Shown in pieces: positions 1 to 9,617 of a DNA stretch of 64,000 bases. Position 1 is the first letter of the stretch. The number at the start of each line of letters is the position of its first letter. Under the pieces are notes generated by a model that saw nothing but the letters and a program-made list of their open reading frames with translations, had not been told where the DNA came from and ran no database searches. Position numbers and translations under genes: made by a program. The stretch comes from Myxococcales bacterium (GTDB taxonomy: Bacteria; Myxococcota_A; Polyangia; Polyangiales; Ga0077539): the NCBI GenBank assembly GCA_016793325.1, contig JAEUKI010000091.1, positions 1 through 64,000 of the forward strand, written 5' to 3'.

Positions 1-633
1 AACGAGGAACGCGGAGTAGCTCGTCTTGGGCTTCAGTCGACGTGGGCACAACAACCTCGACACGAACGCATCCGGTGTCGTGCGCAGCCGTTCGCGCACC
101 TGGGCATCGTTCGAGGACGCGAGGTCGACCTTCCCGTGAACGTGCGCCCAGAGATACGCGTCGGTGAGCTCTGGCAGATCGCTGACGGCAGCATGAATCG
201 CGGGAAGGGGCGCAGTGCTTCCGCTCGTGCGCCTCGACTTGATCTCTTCGTCCGAGAGCACGATGAGGCACAGCCACGGAGTGAGCTGAAGATCCTGTGT
301 GGATCCTTCGCGGCGCTTGGGCGACGCGGGGGTGTAGCGCCAGGGCAGGTCCGCGTCCTCGAACTCGATGAGCGGAAAGAAGTTCGGCTCGGCGTCGAAT
401 ACATCGCGTGCGGGCCAATGGCGGACGATCGCATCGCTGTTGATCCCGCGGACATCTTCGGGACCAAACAGTCGGAGCGTGCTCGTGACTTCGGTCTCGT
501 TCACTGTGAGCCCAACGGTGACCGCCGCGCGTTCTGCTGGCGCGCCAGACACAGCCTCGCCCTCACGACGAATGATCTGCGTAGCGAGCCCCTGGCGAAT
601 CCAAGACATGAAGGTGAACGCGTCGCGGCTCAT
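1..633 (-). CDS. Unknown protein, N-terminal part only (cut by window edge)
   Basis: The frame opens at an ATG (633-631) that overlaps the stop of the DUF6603 gene in an ATGA, with a good GGAGGAG ribosome site a few bases upstream. It stays open for 211 codons to the window edge, so the C-terminus is missing. The N-terminus reads MSRDAFTFMSWIRQGL, followed by a beta-rich stretch containing FDAEPNFFPLIEFEDADLPW and then LTPWLCLIVLSD. I recall similar N-termini in uncharacterised proteins of actinobacterial and myxobacterial gene clusters that carry DUF6603 proteins, possibly near contractile-injection-like loci, but that is memory and not something the sequence proves. The coupled start shows it is translated with the DUF6603 protein. 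Function unknown. Confidence 0.72.
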   Translation of the reverse strand, partial: MSRDAFTFMSWIRQGLATQIIRREGEAVSGAPAERAAVTVGLTVNETEVTSTLRLFGPEDVRGINSDAIVRHWPARDVFDAEPNFFPLIEFEDADLPWRYTPASPKRREGSTQDLQLTPWLCLIVLSDEEIKSRRTSGSTAPLPAIHAAVSDLPELTDAYLWAHVHGKVDLASSNDAQVRERLRTTPDAFVSRLLCPRRLKPKTSYSAFLV

Positions 634-3600
634 CGGCTCTCTCCTCCCGTAACTTCAAACGCCGGTGCGACCTGAAACAGTGAGGCGCCGCCAGACTCCT
701 CCGCGAGCCATTGAACGAGCGCGCTCGCAGCACCCGCGGTCTCCGGGGCTGACCGCTCCGCAGGCTGAAGCGAGTCTCGGCGAACCGCGACGTAAAGCTC
801 GTCTGCGAGCGCGACACGGGGTGCGCTACCAACGGGCGGTGCGAAACGATCGGAGCCCTGCACGCGCAGTCCGCGTAGCGACGATGCTCCGCTACGAGAA
901 GACGCAAGAAGCTGCTCCCGAGGCAAGGTCGCGGTTGTCGGCGTCTCGTCGTCGCCGAGCTTGATCTGCTCGAAGAGACCTGCTCCTTGGGACTTGGGCC
1001 CGACCGAGATCGCGTCGCTCGCGAGCAGCGCGCCTGCGTCCATCTTCTCGAACGAGGGGCGGCTGAGCTTCTCCGCGTCGGACATCTGCTCGAACTGCGC
1101 GGCGGCAAAGAGCTCGTGCGCGGGGCGTTGGGTTGCCGACGCCGTGCCGACGCGGGCAGCGCGAATGTCGTAGCGTCCTGGTCCGCCGATACGTCCCTCG
1201 GCGAAGCGGTCGAGCTTGCGATTGAGCGGCACGATCGTCTGCCGAACGGCGGGAACTCCGACGGGATCGAAGAGAGGCGTCTCCGAGCTCGATGCGTCCG
1301 ACAGGGAGACCGGGCGCGATACTCCGGGCATCAACTCGCCCTTCCAACTCGCCGGTGCTCGCAGTGCGTCGAGCAGACGATCCGTGGGGTCCACCGCGGG
1401 GAGCTCTTCGAGCGAAGGCTCGCCGCCGAACTTCACGTCGACATCGACTGCGGCCTCGATGAAGAGCACCGACAGTCGAGCTTTGCCCGTGACGTGCCAT
1501 GGCTTGGGGCCTTTGATCGTCCCCTCGAGGTGGATCGCGAGCAGTTTCGCGCCGAAGACGGTGACGGACAGGCTCGCGAGGAAGTCGATACGGAAAGAGA
1601 ATGGCGAAAAGATGACCAGCGCGTCGAACGCGAGCATGCCGTCGATCGAGGCGATCTCGACGCGGACCTGCACCTCGATGCGCGCGCCAAGTTGAAGCGT
1701 GTTCGACGTGATCGCGAAGTACGACTCGATGCGTAGGCGGACGAGCCCGCCCGGCGCAGTGTATCCGAGGGTCAGGCGGCGCAGAGTAGGGAAGTTGGAT
1801 GGAGCCTGAAAGTGCGGGTTGAACCCGCCGATCGAGAGCAGGAAGTATGGCTGCTCGCCCCAACCGAGCCGGAAGGCGAGATCGCCGAACAGTTCGAGTG
1901 GACCGATGCGGGAGTTGTTGAGTGAAGCGTCGATCGAGATCTCGCGTTGACCTGCGTCAACGATACCAACGAGGTCAATGTGTAGTTCGACGACAGGAAG
2001 TTCGCGTTGGGGTAGGAGTGCTTCCGCGGAACCAACGAGAGCAAAGACCAGTGGGGAGGGTAGCTCAACGAGTATTGCCAACGTGAATTCAGCGAGTGCA
2101 AGGCCTGCCGCGCCGTAGTCGATCCTTACCGCTGGACCGAAACTGTAGCGCCCCGCCCGGAGGGGAATCAACTCGTCAAGCCTAGATGAACTTTCTGAAG
2201 ATCCAGAATGCGGCAGCCGAGGAAACAGGACGGCCCCCGCATGTCCAGAACGAATCAACGAGCGCCACCGGCTGGTGGAAACGGCGCGATGGATCCCCAC
2301 TAAGCCGCCGATCCCTCGCAAGAAAAATCCCATACCCAAAGGTAGTGATGGAAAGGTCGCGAACAGACTCGCGATGACAGAGTACGCATTTCCATCCTCA
2401 ATTGCAGCGACTGCGGCGGAGGCGCGAATGGCAACTTGTGTAGCGGTCAGAGTGAGAGACCCAAGGTAACGGTTGGGTGGATCAAGTTGAAGCGAGCCGC
2501 TCCCAGAAACAACTGCAGTGCGAATCACGGCGTCGATTTGCTTGAACGGGTAGATCGTCGGCGCGATCAGGAAGTTGCCTAGATTACCCTGTGTCGACTC
2601 AATCTTGATCCCGGCTCCAAGTCCGTGAAACGTTGCGTGCAGCGGGCCTATCTGAATCGCGAGACGCAGTGCAACTGCTCCTGCGACGGACGGAGGACGT
2701 GAGCTAAACTTTAGTGACACAGTTAGAGCTTGAATCCTGATCGGACCGACAGATCGGTTGATTTGAGACGTGAACTCGATCCCAGCGCCAGCATCGACAT
2801 CGAGGCCACGTCCGCTTTTCCATGTGACCGCAGCAAAAAACGGAGCAGAGATCGACCTTCCGAACAGTAGTGCTGCGATTACTGTTTGTGGCGAAGTCAA
2901 GTCGATTCGAATCTCCGAGCGAACGACGCCGGTTGTCGACAAAGTCAACGACGGAATAGGGATAACGGTGCTCTCTATCGCCAGTTCAAGTCGCGCTTCA
3001 TCTACAACAAGCATAGCTTCGCGACAGATTAGCAAACGTGGCCGCTGAGCGTCGGGCGAGAGTGCGACGCGCGCAACTCCTGCAATCGCAAGGGAAGTCG
3101 CGGGCAAAAGTAAATTTGGGAGTATCTGAACTTGAGCGCCTGCCCCCGATACACCGATCTCAAAAACTGCGTTGCCAATACGGGAACGCAACTGAACGTC
3201 ACCACGTGCCAATAGCGAGACCCGGAGATCGTCGGAGTCGTCCACTGCATCGATGTCCAACTCCCACGATGCTACGCTGCCGAACGGCGGAGATATTGTT
3301 GTGGTGCAGTGTCGAGGCAACTCGGGGCTGACCGTTGAACGAATCTGCAGAGCTTGAATACGCCGTGACGACGACAAGACCCAAGACAGTCGACTGATTG
3401 CAGCGAACCAGAAGTGATTTGTTGATCCATCAGGAAGATTCAACAGAACGGCGGCGTCACGCCACGTCCAGTGTCGACCAACAGGGAAGACAGGGATCCG
3501 AAATCGGCGAACAAAGATCTCCTGGACCGTTGCCGACCCAGCCGGCCGAACCGCGATTGTTTCAACAATGACCACGCCAAGTAGGAACAAAGCATCTAGC

Positions 3601-3944
3601 ACCAACGGTTGTCGCAGTCCCAGCCAACTGACTAGTAGTTGTTCAAGCACTTCTCCTACAACGACTCGTACCGCCGAACTTCGAATGAGGGATTCGATGT
3701 AGTTGGTTGCCCGAGTAACCGCCGACAATATATCAATCCAATCTCGCTCGCGCGTCGCGCGGTCATCGCGGAGCATGTTGGAGAGCGCATTCAATGCGGC
3801 GATGCAGTCTTCTTGCTCACTTGGAGACAGTTCAAGCAGGTGTGTATTGTACTGAAGGACGTCACGTATCGCATCGTCCCGTTCGGACAAGGCGAGGAGC
3901 GGTGAAAACAAATCGCTAACAAAATCGCTTGTTGGGTCGCTCAT
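630..3944 (-). CDS. DUF6603-type large beta-rich protein
   Basis: A 1104-aa protein with no obvious signal peptide. The first 120 residues look helical; the rest is a long run of alternating beta-strand segments. Around residues 790-830 the text FGAKLLAIHLEGTIKGPKPW, then HVTGKARLSVLFIEA, fits what I know of DUF6603, a domain of unknown function. The last 200 residues are low in hydrophobics and probably disordered. It is the third gene of a four-gene minus-strand operon: it follows the PhoD-like gene by 34 bp and overlaps the next gene by ATGA. Base composition changes inside the gene: the 5' two thirds (about 2.2-3.9 kb) are clearly less GC-rich than the 3' third. A scaffold or shell role is possible but not supported directly. 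Confidence 0.75.
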   Translation of the reverse strand: MSDPTSDFVSDLFSPLLALSERDDAIRDVLQYNTHLLELSPSEQEDCIAALNALSNMLRDDRATRERDWIDILSAVTRATNYIESLIRSSAVRVVVGEVLEQLLVSWLGLRQPLVLDALFLLGVVIVETIAVRPAGSATVQEIFVRRFRIPVFPVGRHWTWRDAAVLLNLPDGSTNHFWFAAISRLSWVLSSSRRIQALQIRSTVSPELPRHCTTTISPPFGSVASWELDIDAVDDSDDLRVSLLARGDVQLRSRIGNAVFEIGVSGAGAQVQILPNLLLPATSLAIAGVARVALSPDAQRPRLLICREAMLVVDEARLELAIESTVIPIPSLTLSTTGVVRSEIRIDLTSPQTVIAALLFGRSISAPFFAAVTWKSGRGLDVDAGAGIEFTSQINRSVGPIRIQALTVSLKFSSRPPSVAGAVALRLAIQIGPLHATFHGLGAGIKIESTQGNLGNFLIAPTIYPFKQIDAVIRTAVVSGSGSLQLDPPNRYLGSLTLTATQVAIRASAAVAAIEDGNAYSVIASLFATFPSLPLGMGFFLRGIGGLVGIHRAVSTSRWRSLIRSGHAGAVLFPRLPHSGSSESSSRLDELIPLRAGRYSFGPAVRIDYGAAGLALAEFTLAILVELPSPLVFALVGSAEALLPQRELPVVELHIDLVGIVDAGQREISIDASLNNSRIGPLELFGDLAFRLGWGEQPYFLLSIGGFNPHFQAPSNFPTLRRLTLGYTAPGGLVRLRIESYFAITSNTLQLGARIEVQVRVEIASIDGMLAFDALVIFSPFSFRIDFLASLSVTVFGAKLLAIHLEGTIKGPKPWHVTGKARLSVLFIEAAVDVDVKFGGEPSLEELPAVDPTDRLLDALRAPASWKGELMPGVSRPVSLSDASSSETPLFDPVGVPAVRQTIVPLNRKLDRFAEGRIGGPGRYDIRAARVGTASATQRPAHELFAAAQFEQMSDAEKLSRPSFEKMDAGALLASDAISVGPKSQGAGLFEQIKLGDDETPTTATLPREQLLASSRSGASSLRGLRVQGSDRFAPPVGSAPRVALADELYVAVRRDSLQPAERSAPETAGAASALVQWLAEESGGASLFQVAPAFEVTGGESR

Positions 3945-3978
3945 TGAATCCGTCTTTGGTCCGGCGTGACGACTTGAT

Positions 3979-6414
3979 CTAGATCAGCGAGATCGGTAGT
4001 GGAGACAAAGGGAATGCAGGATCCTGCGGATCCAACACAACGTCGAATCTGGTGCGAAATTCGCCCAACGCATTCGATGGTCTGAAGAGTAGTTCGTGTC
4101 GAAGAATCCGGCGGCCATTGTTTTCCGCGAATGAGATCAGACCGACGTTGTTGTGGCCCACAATAAGTTCACCAGGTTGTAGCGCGACTGGTGTCGGACG
4201 GAGATCTGCTCGCCGGCCGCGGAGAAGATCGCTGCGCCAATACCAGTCAGCCTGTGACGCATGCACGCCCCAAAGACGGCTCGGCCACTCAGTGCCTTCG
4301 ACTAGCACAATTCCAGGCCTATCAGTCGTCTTTTCCGACAAAATATTGCGCCCAACACGCGTCCCCGAAGCTACATTAGACGCGACCGCTGAGCTGTACA
4401 GGCTGTTCCACACTGATTCGGGGCTGTTCGATTCGACTCCAAAAGTCCACTGAGGTACAATACGCGAGATCTGAGTTGGTAGTGGGCCAACTCCTCGCTC
4501 AGATCCCAGCAGAAAGTTGAGTTGAAGCATGCGCCACAGGGTGAAAGGAATCCTATTGTTGTGAAGAGAAATAGTGCTGCTATCTTCGTTGCGCGCTCCA
4601 CTCGAGACGCACTGAATAATTAGGGCGCGCTGCGGATGGGCAGTTCGCGATGTGCGATTGGATTGTCTGAAATATTGCAGCGCGACTCGGCCCGTGTACG
4701 AGTAGTGAACGTCACCGCTGACTAGAATAGTTGCCTTTCGCGGTTGGCGGGTCGCGGCGAAAAGCAACAAACGCGAGGTTCCGATCGCGTCGAGATCCCA
4801 CCCTTCGGAAAGATCTTGGTCTCGAACTGTCTCGAGACTGACAAGCGCAGGACGAGCCAGTGCAGCCAGCTTAATGTCTTGGAGGATGGGCAGATTTAGC
4901 ACGGGCTGCGAAACCACGATGAATGACACCTCAAGCGGTGACGTCGGTGCTGGCAACACGGATTCGGACACCGTCGGATCGAGCAACGCAAGATCGATCT
5001 CCCGGGAGGCAGCCACCTGAACACGGATGAGCTCTCCAAACGTTCTCCGCGTCCTGCCATCGATCGACAGGATATCGTAGTTCCAGGTGACGTCGTGAAC
5101 GCGGTAGCTCCAACGAAGAGCATTCACATTCTCGGGTCGGAGTCGGCCTGTTCTTTGGTAGTGTACCTCATCAGGCTGGCCGATATATTGATTCCAGGAG
5201 GAGCGTTCGATCATCGGGTAGCCGCGGCGTGCCCATTGCTCAGCCGCTGAAAGTAACGCACCTCCTTGGGCGCGGTTCGCAAAGACTTGCGGTGCGTTCC
5301 CCCAATGTTGGCAGACTGCAAACGCGAGCAACCCGTTTGATTGATATCGCCGCGAGCATTCTCGGATTGTTGGATTTCGCGAGAATACAGAGGTATCCAT
5401 CCATTGCTTGTCCATGTTCCAGTCATCTGTAATCTCGTGATCGTCAAAGCTCATAAGTGTTGCTACATTGGCGAGCAACTTTCGTACGTGTACCAATCCG
5501 TCGCGAAACAACAGAGCTCGACGAATCTCAACTCTTTCCGAATCGGACATTTCTGCTCCAGACCAAAGAAACTGAGTCAAGTCCGATGATGGACGGTTTG
5601 GCCACAGGGCTGGCGACCAGCTTAGAAAATGCAGGAGAAGGTACTCTGTAAATCGGAGAGCATGTCCGGATCGAGTGCCTGCTGTGATGCTGCAGTAGTC
5701 GGCGGCGATACGCGAGCGAGCATCTGTCCGTGAGTCGCTCGTGAGTTGCTCATCCTCACTCGGAGAGAAGAACGCTTCCTCGACTCCGGCCAACGTCCGA
5801 GCGACTCGATACGCGTAACTTCCAACAATCGGATTTACACTGTCGGCGTAGATCTGGTCACCAGTGAGCAATAGCATGTGTGGTCGACGAGCGATGAACT
5901 CGGGCGAGTTCACGTTGCGATCCATCCACTGTCCGAGGTCAGCGAGAGCGTCAACCCCTTGTCCTGCCGTGGATCGGCACGATGCATGAGCGATTCGCAA
6001 CTGAGAGTAGTCCGATGGAGGAATGAGGAATGAAGGTGGAGTCCCAGTCGGACCGTACCCAAGCGACACTCGCGAAGGGTCGGTAGGGGGAGTCAGAACA
6101 CCTTCATCGGTAAGTGCGACACTCCTTGAGTTCATGAGATCTCGAAACGTCACTTCATAGCTAAACATGGCGCCTTCCTGCAAGAACGCACGCGTCGCTT
6201 CGACCGTCACGAGGCAAATGTGGATATGGCGACCAAACTCCAGCGAATAGGACGAACTTGAGTGGCTGACTCGATTCCGAGAAATTTGCACAGTGCACTG
6301 AACTTGCCTCGATGTAGCTACCCAGAACGATACTCCTGACGGCGTGGCTTGGCGCACTATCGGTCCTGCTAGGACTAGAGGAAGTCTCTCAATAAGTTGC
6401 TGAATCGTTGTCAT
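3979..6414 (-). CDS. PhoD-like metallophosphatase
   Basis: An 811-aa protein with the metal-binding signatures of the PhoD/alkaline phosphatase D superfamily: LLLTGDQIYAD near residue 185, SFDDHEITDDWN near 320, and ILVSGDVHYSYTGR near 563. These supply the Asp, Asn and His ligands of a binuclear metal site that hydrolyses phosphomono- or diesters. The N-terminal 110 residues form the beta-sandwich region usual in PhoD proteins, but there is no Tat or Sec signal peptide, so this copy is likely cytoplasmic or exported by another route. It is longer than typical PhoD (about 500-550 aa); the extra 200 residues are at the C-terminus. The ATG overlaps the stop of the upstream membrane-protein gene (ATGA). 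Third codon positions are less GC-rich than in genes to the right, which suggests transfer. Confidence 0.8.
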   Translation of the reverse strand: MTTIQQLIERLPLVLAGPIVRQATPSGVSFWVATSRQVQCTVQISRNRVSHSSSSYSLEFGRHIHICLVTVEATRAFLQEGAMFSYEVTFRDLMNSRSVALTDEGVLTPPTDPSRVSLGYGPTGTPPSFLIPPSDYSQLRIAHASCRSTAGQGVDALADLGQWMDRNVNSPEFIARRPHMLLLTGDQIYADSVNPIVGSYAYRVARTLAGVEEAFFSPSEDEQLTSDSRTDARSRIAADYCSITAGTRSGHALRFTEYLLLHFLSWSPALWPNRPSSDLTQFLWSGAEMSDSERVEIRRALLFRDGLVHVRKLLANVATLMSFDDHEITDDWNMDKQWMDTSVFSRNPTIRECSRRYQSNGLLAFAVCQHWGNAPQVFANRAQGGALLSAAEQWARRGYPMIERSSWNQYIGQPDEVHYQRTGRLRPENVNALRWSYRVHDVTWNYDILSIDGRTRRTFGELIRVQVAASREIDLALLDPTVSESVLPAPTSPLEVSFIVVSQPVLNLPILQDIKLAALARPALVSLETVRDQDLSEGWDLDAIGTSRLLLFAATRQPRKATILVSGDVHYSYTGRVALQYFRQSNRTSRTAHPQRALIIQCVSSGARNEDSSTISLHNNRIPFTLWRMLQLNFLLGSERGVGPLPTQISRIVPQWTFGVESNSPESVWNSLYSSAVASNVASGTRVGRNILSEKTTDRPGIVLVEGTEWPSRLWGVHASQADWYWRSDLLRGRRADLRPTPVALQPGELIVGHNNVGLISFAENNGRRILRHELLFRPSNALGEFRTRFDVVLDPQDPAFPLSPLPISLI

Positions 6415-6935
6415 GAATGGGTCTCGCTGTACGTACGTGGCTGACGGTGCGGACGAATTGAGGCAACTGCAAACTCAGTCAGAACGAAGGCGATCCATCG
6501 TAGCGATGCTCCTGATAGAATGCTCTTGTGAAAAGCGCTGTCGAAGGATCCTCCAATGTCGATGAGACACAACGGGTCTCTCCACGGCTTGACGGCCATT
6601 GACCAATACAAATGCAGGATGGCAGGTCCCACGGTGATCAAAGTGAGGAACTTCAGAAACGAAATTCCGTTGATCGAGCGTTTAGGCCCATACCTCCCAA
6701 TCAAGCCGACTGCGACAATGCACCAAGCTACCGCGGTCACGGTCAGTGCGAGGGAGAGACTTCCTTGTTGGGTCCTAACAAGAATGCAAACATCAGACGG
6801 TGACGAGTTGCGCCACCTATCGATACAAAGTTTCAATTCAATTGCACTCAGCGCCGCAACAATGAGCGTCGAAAATTGCGCGCCACCCCACACTGCCCAT
6901 TGGTATCGTTTAGAGCGTTCGGCCAGTGTGCTCAT
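6411..6935 (-). CDS. Small integral membrane protein of unknown function
   Basis: A 174-aa protein with four likely membrane segments at roughly residues 15-33, 58-80, 92-112 and 143-162. It belongs to no family I recognise. It is the first gene of the minus-strand operon that continues with the PhoD-like, DUF6603 and truncated genes, and its stop overlaps the PhoD start. The ATG at 6935 follows GAGGACGAACCG, which offers a usable ribosome site. A membrane anchor or export partner for the operon would be a reasonable guess, but nothing in the sequence shows it. Confidence 0.6.
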   Translation of the reverse strand: MSTLAERSKRYQWAVWGGAQFSTLIVAALSAIELKLCIDRWRNSSPSDVCILVRTQQGSLSLALTVTAVAWCIVAVGLIGRYGPKRSINGISFLKFLTLITVGPAILHLYWSMAVKPWRDPLCLIDIGGSFDSAFHKSILSGASLRWIAFVLTEFAVASIRPHRQPRTYSETHS

Positions 6936-7351
6936 CGGTTCGTCCTCGGATAGTGTCTGAATCGAATCGACGTTTCATTTGATGCACTCCGGGAGGTGAT
7001 TGAGAACGTCCACTTCGGCACGGACGATAGGATTTGTTGGCGGAAGTCTCAAGCCTCTCTGGCCGTGGAGACTCGCGTGTCCATTCTCACGAATGCTGCT
7101 GTGGGAATCACCGAATATTCGGCGCTTCCGCGTGGCCGATATTTCGGTTGGTCGTTCGAGTATGCGGTTTCGGGGCGCTGAATATCGGTCACCGACGCCA
7201 TGATGGGAAGCACTTTGCTTTCCACGTAGTCGCTGCCGGTCTTGCGGAGTCTCTTGCAACATACTGGTCATTCAATGGACAGTCCGAGTTGTCACGTCGA
7301 TACTAACTCGTGCAGCGCTTCTTCATGCGCTTCGTCGAGCACGAGAGTCCT
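6936..7351. other. Intergenic region, probably promoter side of the PhoD/DUF6603 operon
   Basis: No convincing gene. A 58-codon open stretch on the minus strand (GTG at 7225 to TGA at 7049) and another short tail ending near 6975 read like protein fragments in different frames, so the interval may hold a decayed small gene. No clear promoter boxes or terminator hairpin were seen. Confidence 0.35.
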
Positions 7352-7657
7352 TTACTCCAGCACCTCGACAACGCCCGCCGTTAGCGGTCCCGCTGCGATC
7401 GCGCTCCATGGCTTCTCCACGGCATCGCCATGCAACTCTCGCGTGATCGTGAGGAACGCTCCTCCGGCCACGAGCACCATGCCACCACTGATACCGACAG
7501 ATGGCTCCGTGCTGACCGTGTAGGTCCCAGCAACGGGTGGGGAGAAGACGAGCGCGACGCGCTGCGTGCTGGCTCCGACCACTTGTGAGGCGGAGGTATC
7601 AACGGAAATCGGCCTGACCCGACTGCTTCGTTTGCTTGCACTGCGCTCGCTCATCAT
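7352..7657 (-). CDS. Small beta-rich protein, possible virion/fibre partner
   Basis: A 101-aa protein starting at tandem ATG codons that overlap the stop of the upstream gene (ATGATGA), so the two are translationally coupled. The core reads VVGASTQRVALVFSPPVAG, TYTVSTEPSV and FLTITRELHGDAVEKPW. This pattern (a strand with RVALxxSPP, then an S/T-rich strand, then LTxTRELHGD) resembles short proteins encoded next to phage structural genes, as far as I recall; no named family can be assigned. No signal peptide. It probably binds to, or is assembled with, the product of the coupled 270-aa gene. Confidence 0.6.
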   Translation of the reverse strand: MMSERSASKRSSRVRPISVDTSASQVVGASTQRVALVFSPPVAGTYTVSTEPSVGISGGMVLVAGGAFLTITRELHGDAVEKPWSAIAAGPLTAGVVEVLE

Positions 7658-8466
7658 CCCGCCTGCGCTTTTCCGTTGTCCTTCGATCCGAGGTAGACGA
7701 CCTGCAGCGCGCCCGTGAAGTTGATGACGGTCGCCGAGGTCACCGCGAACATCTCGAGTCGAGGGGGCGAGTACGACTCGAATCGCCCCCACTCCCCCAA
7801 CGACCCGTCGTAGAACACGTCGGCGGTACGTTGTCCGGCGGCTTCTGTGCCGATTGTTCCGGGCCGCAGCACTTGATTGTCGAACGTCAGGCGGGCGGAG
7901 AGCACGCCTGCTCCTTGCAGTTCCAGCCCAATGACGGCGTATGTGCCGGCTGCCAGGGTATCCTCGAACGTAAAGGCCGCGCTCTGCCACTGGAACGGAT
8001 TGGTGGCGACGCTCGCTTGGGTGCCGGAGAACCGCACCCAGTACCGCGGCCCAGTGGGGGCAGCGACGTACTTGTCCTGCAGCATCAGGAACGCGTACGT
8101 GGTGAGGCCTGGTCCGGTCCCTGCGGCCTCGACCTGGATCTCTTCCTGACGTCCGAGAGTGATGTTGGAAAACACAGCGACGTTCGGGTCTGTGGGCACA
8201 ACGAACGCTGGCGCAGTACCCAAACTCAGTGCGGTCGGTACAACCTGAATGTTTGCGATCTTGCGTACCTGTGGTGTGCTGATCCGGGCCGCAACAATGG
8301 GAGTCTCCCCGATCACGAACGCACCGATGAGATCCATCGGCATCGTCGTGAGCAGGCGATTGTTCGTGATCTGCATCTGGTTCTCGTTCAGCCCAGCGGC
8401 AGAGAGATTGGCGTATGCGTTGGGGGCTCCTGCCGAGCCAGAGTATGCGCCGACGTGAAATGGCAT
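7654..8466 (-). CDS. Putative structural (capsid/fibre-like) protein, function unproven
   Basis: The ATG at 8466 is chosen over an upstream in-frame start because it is preceded by GGGAGGTCACGA, a strong ribosome site. The 270-aa product is rich in beta-strand segments, Ala, Thr and Val, has no Cys, no signal peptide and no membrane segment. Segments such as NENQMQITNNRLLTTMPMDL, RISTPQVRKIANIQVVPTAL and YAFLMLQDKY look like small-virus or phage structural proteins found in proteobacterial genomes. With the coupled 101-aa gene it forms an isolated two-gene module; no packaging ATPase, portal or integrase lies beside it. An extracellular particle or surface fibre is an alternative. The assignment is inference from general sequence character. 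Confidence 0.6.
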   Translation of the reverse strand: MPFHVGAYSGSAGAPNAYANLSAAGLNENQMQITNNRLLTTMPMDLIGAFVIGETPIVAARISTPQVRKIANIQVVPTALSLGTAPAFVVPTDPNVAVFSNITLGRQEEIQVEAAGTGPGLTTYAFLMLQDKYVAAPTGPRYWVRFSGTQASVATNPFQWQSAAFTFEDTLAAGTYAVIGLELQGAGVLSARLTFDNQVLRPGTIGTEAAGQRTADVFYDGSLGEWGRFESYSPPRLEMFAVTSATVINFTGALQVVYLGSKDNGKAQAG

Positions 8467-8839
8467 TCGTGACCTCCCGTGAGTTTCATCAATCGTCCGC
8501 GACGGCACGACGCAAGTCAACGCACCCGGGTAGCAAACCGGCCGCGAGTCATGCCGAGTAACGTCTCGGTGTTTGGTATGGTTGCCTGCAGGATCACAGC
8601 AAAGCAGTCCGAGTTATTCCGGGGGTTGCTGCATAAGCATGGACAATGCGGATGCTGGATTGGGCACCGGAGAGCGACCGCTCATTCGTGAAAGATCGAC
8701 CCGTCTCAGCGCGAAACACGAAGATTGAAGTCACGCTGGCGGCGTTGACGTGATTTGTGAATCAATTCTCGCGAGTCATCGCAACGATAGTGATACTCGA
8801 CACATTGTCGGGAACCGACACGCGTGCTATGGCAACCAG

Positions 8840-9334
8840 ATGATTTGTGCGCTACGGCGTTTGGCTCCGGTGGTCTGCGTTGTTGTCGGCTGCGCCTCTC
8901 CGATCCCGGCTGCCGATTCCTCTGTTGATTCCGCAGCGGTTGACGCTGCGCCAGAGGATGTGAGCGCGCAGCTTCAGTTTCAGCGGAACCTGGAGCGGGG
9001 AACGTGGTCGCGCATGCACCCAACGCTCAACATCGTCTACCGGTACGAGTTTCGCGGTGGGCGCGTGAGCCGCGTGCGTGACTGGATGATGTCGGCCTGC
9101 CTCGAGCGCACCACGTTCGAGGGGCTGTATACGCTCCTCGACAACTTGCTCACCGTGCGGTTCGAAACTGGAACGATCGAGCGTACAGGCTGCAGCATGG
9201 CCCAAGAGAACCAACCGCTCACGCCGCTGCCGACCGAAGCGATCACGATGGCGAACCATACCGCGACCCTGCGAATCACGGGTGACACGCTCACGCTCAC
9301 CCGCGACGGCATGGACGAAATCTACACGCGCTGA
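8840..9334 (+). CDS. Predicted lipoprotein, unknown function
   Basis: The frame runs from an upstream start at 8750, but the ATG at 8840 gives a proper lipoprotein signal: MICALRRLAPVVCVVVGCAS, with a lipobox ending VVGC. The 164-aa precursor continues with a short Asp/Ala/Ser-rich linker (AADSSVDSAAVDAAPEDV), as in other lipoproteins of this window. The mature domain (about 120 residues) is beta-rich, with two Cys residues (in SACLERT and RTGCSMAQ) that may form a disulfide. No family recognised. It stands alone on the plus strand. Confidence 0.7.
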   Translation: MICALRRLAPVVCVVVGCASPIPAADSSVDSAAVDAAPEDVSAQLQFQRNLERGTWSRMHPTLNIVYRYEFRGGRVSRVRDWMMSACLERTTFEGLYTLLDNLLTVRFETGTIERTGCSMAQENQPLTPLPTEAITMANHTATLRITGDTLTLTRDGMDEIYTR

Positions 9335-9617
9335 GGTCTGGGCGGCCGCCGACTTCGCCGACGCTACACGATGAGTGAGCGACCTCGTCGCCCGAAGTTC
9401 TGGGACTGTTGGGTCGACGTCAATCTTCCCCCTGGTGCCACTGCGTTGTTGGCGGAACGAATCAATTGATGAATTTGTGTGCGCGGCATAGGATCGAGCA
9501 ACGCAGCGCGTGTCGATCGATCCGTGCTTTCGCTCTATTGATCGAGCATTACTCACCACCCAATCCGCAACGTCTCCTCACGCGATCTGACGCTCCCGCT
9601 CGCGCCCTTCGACAACC

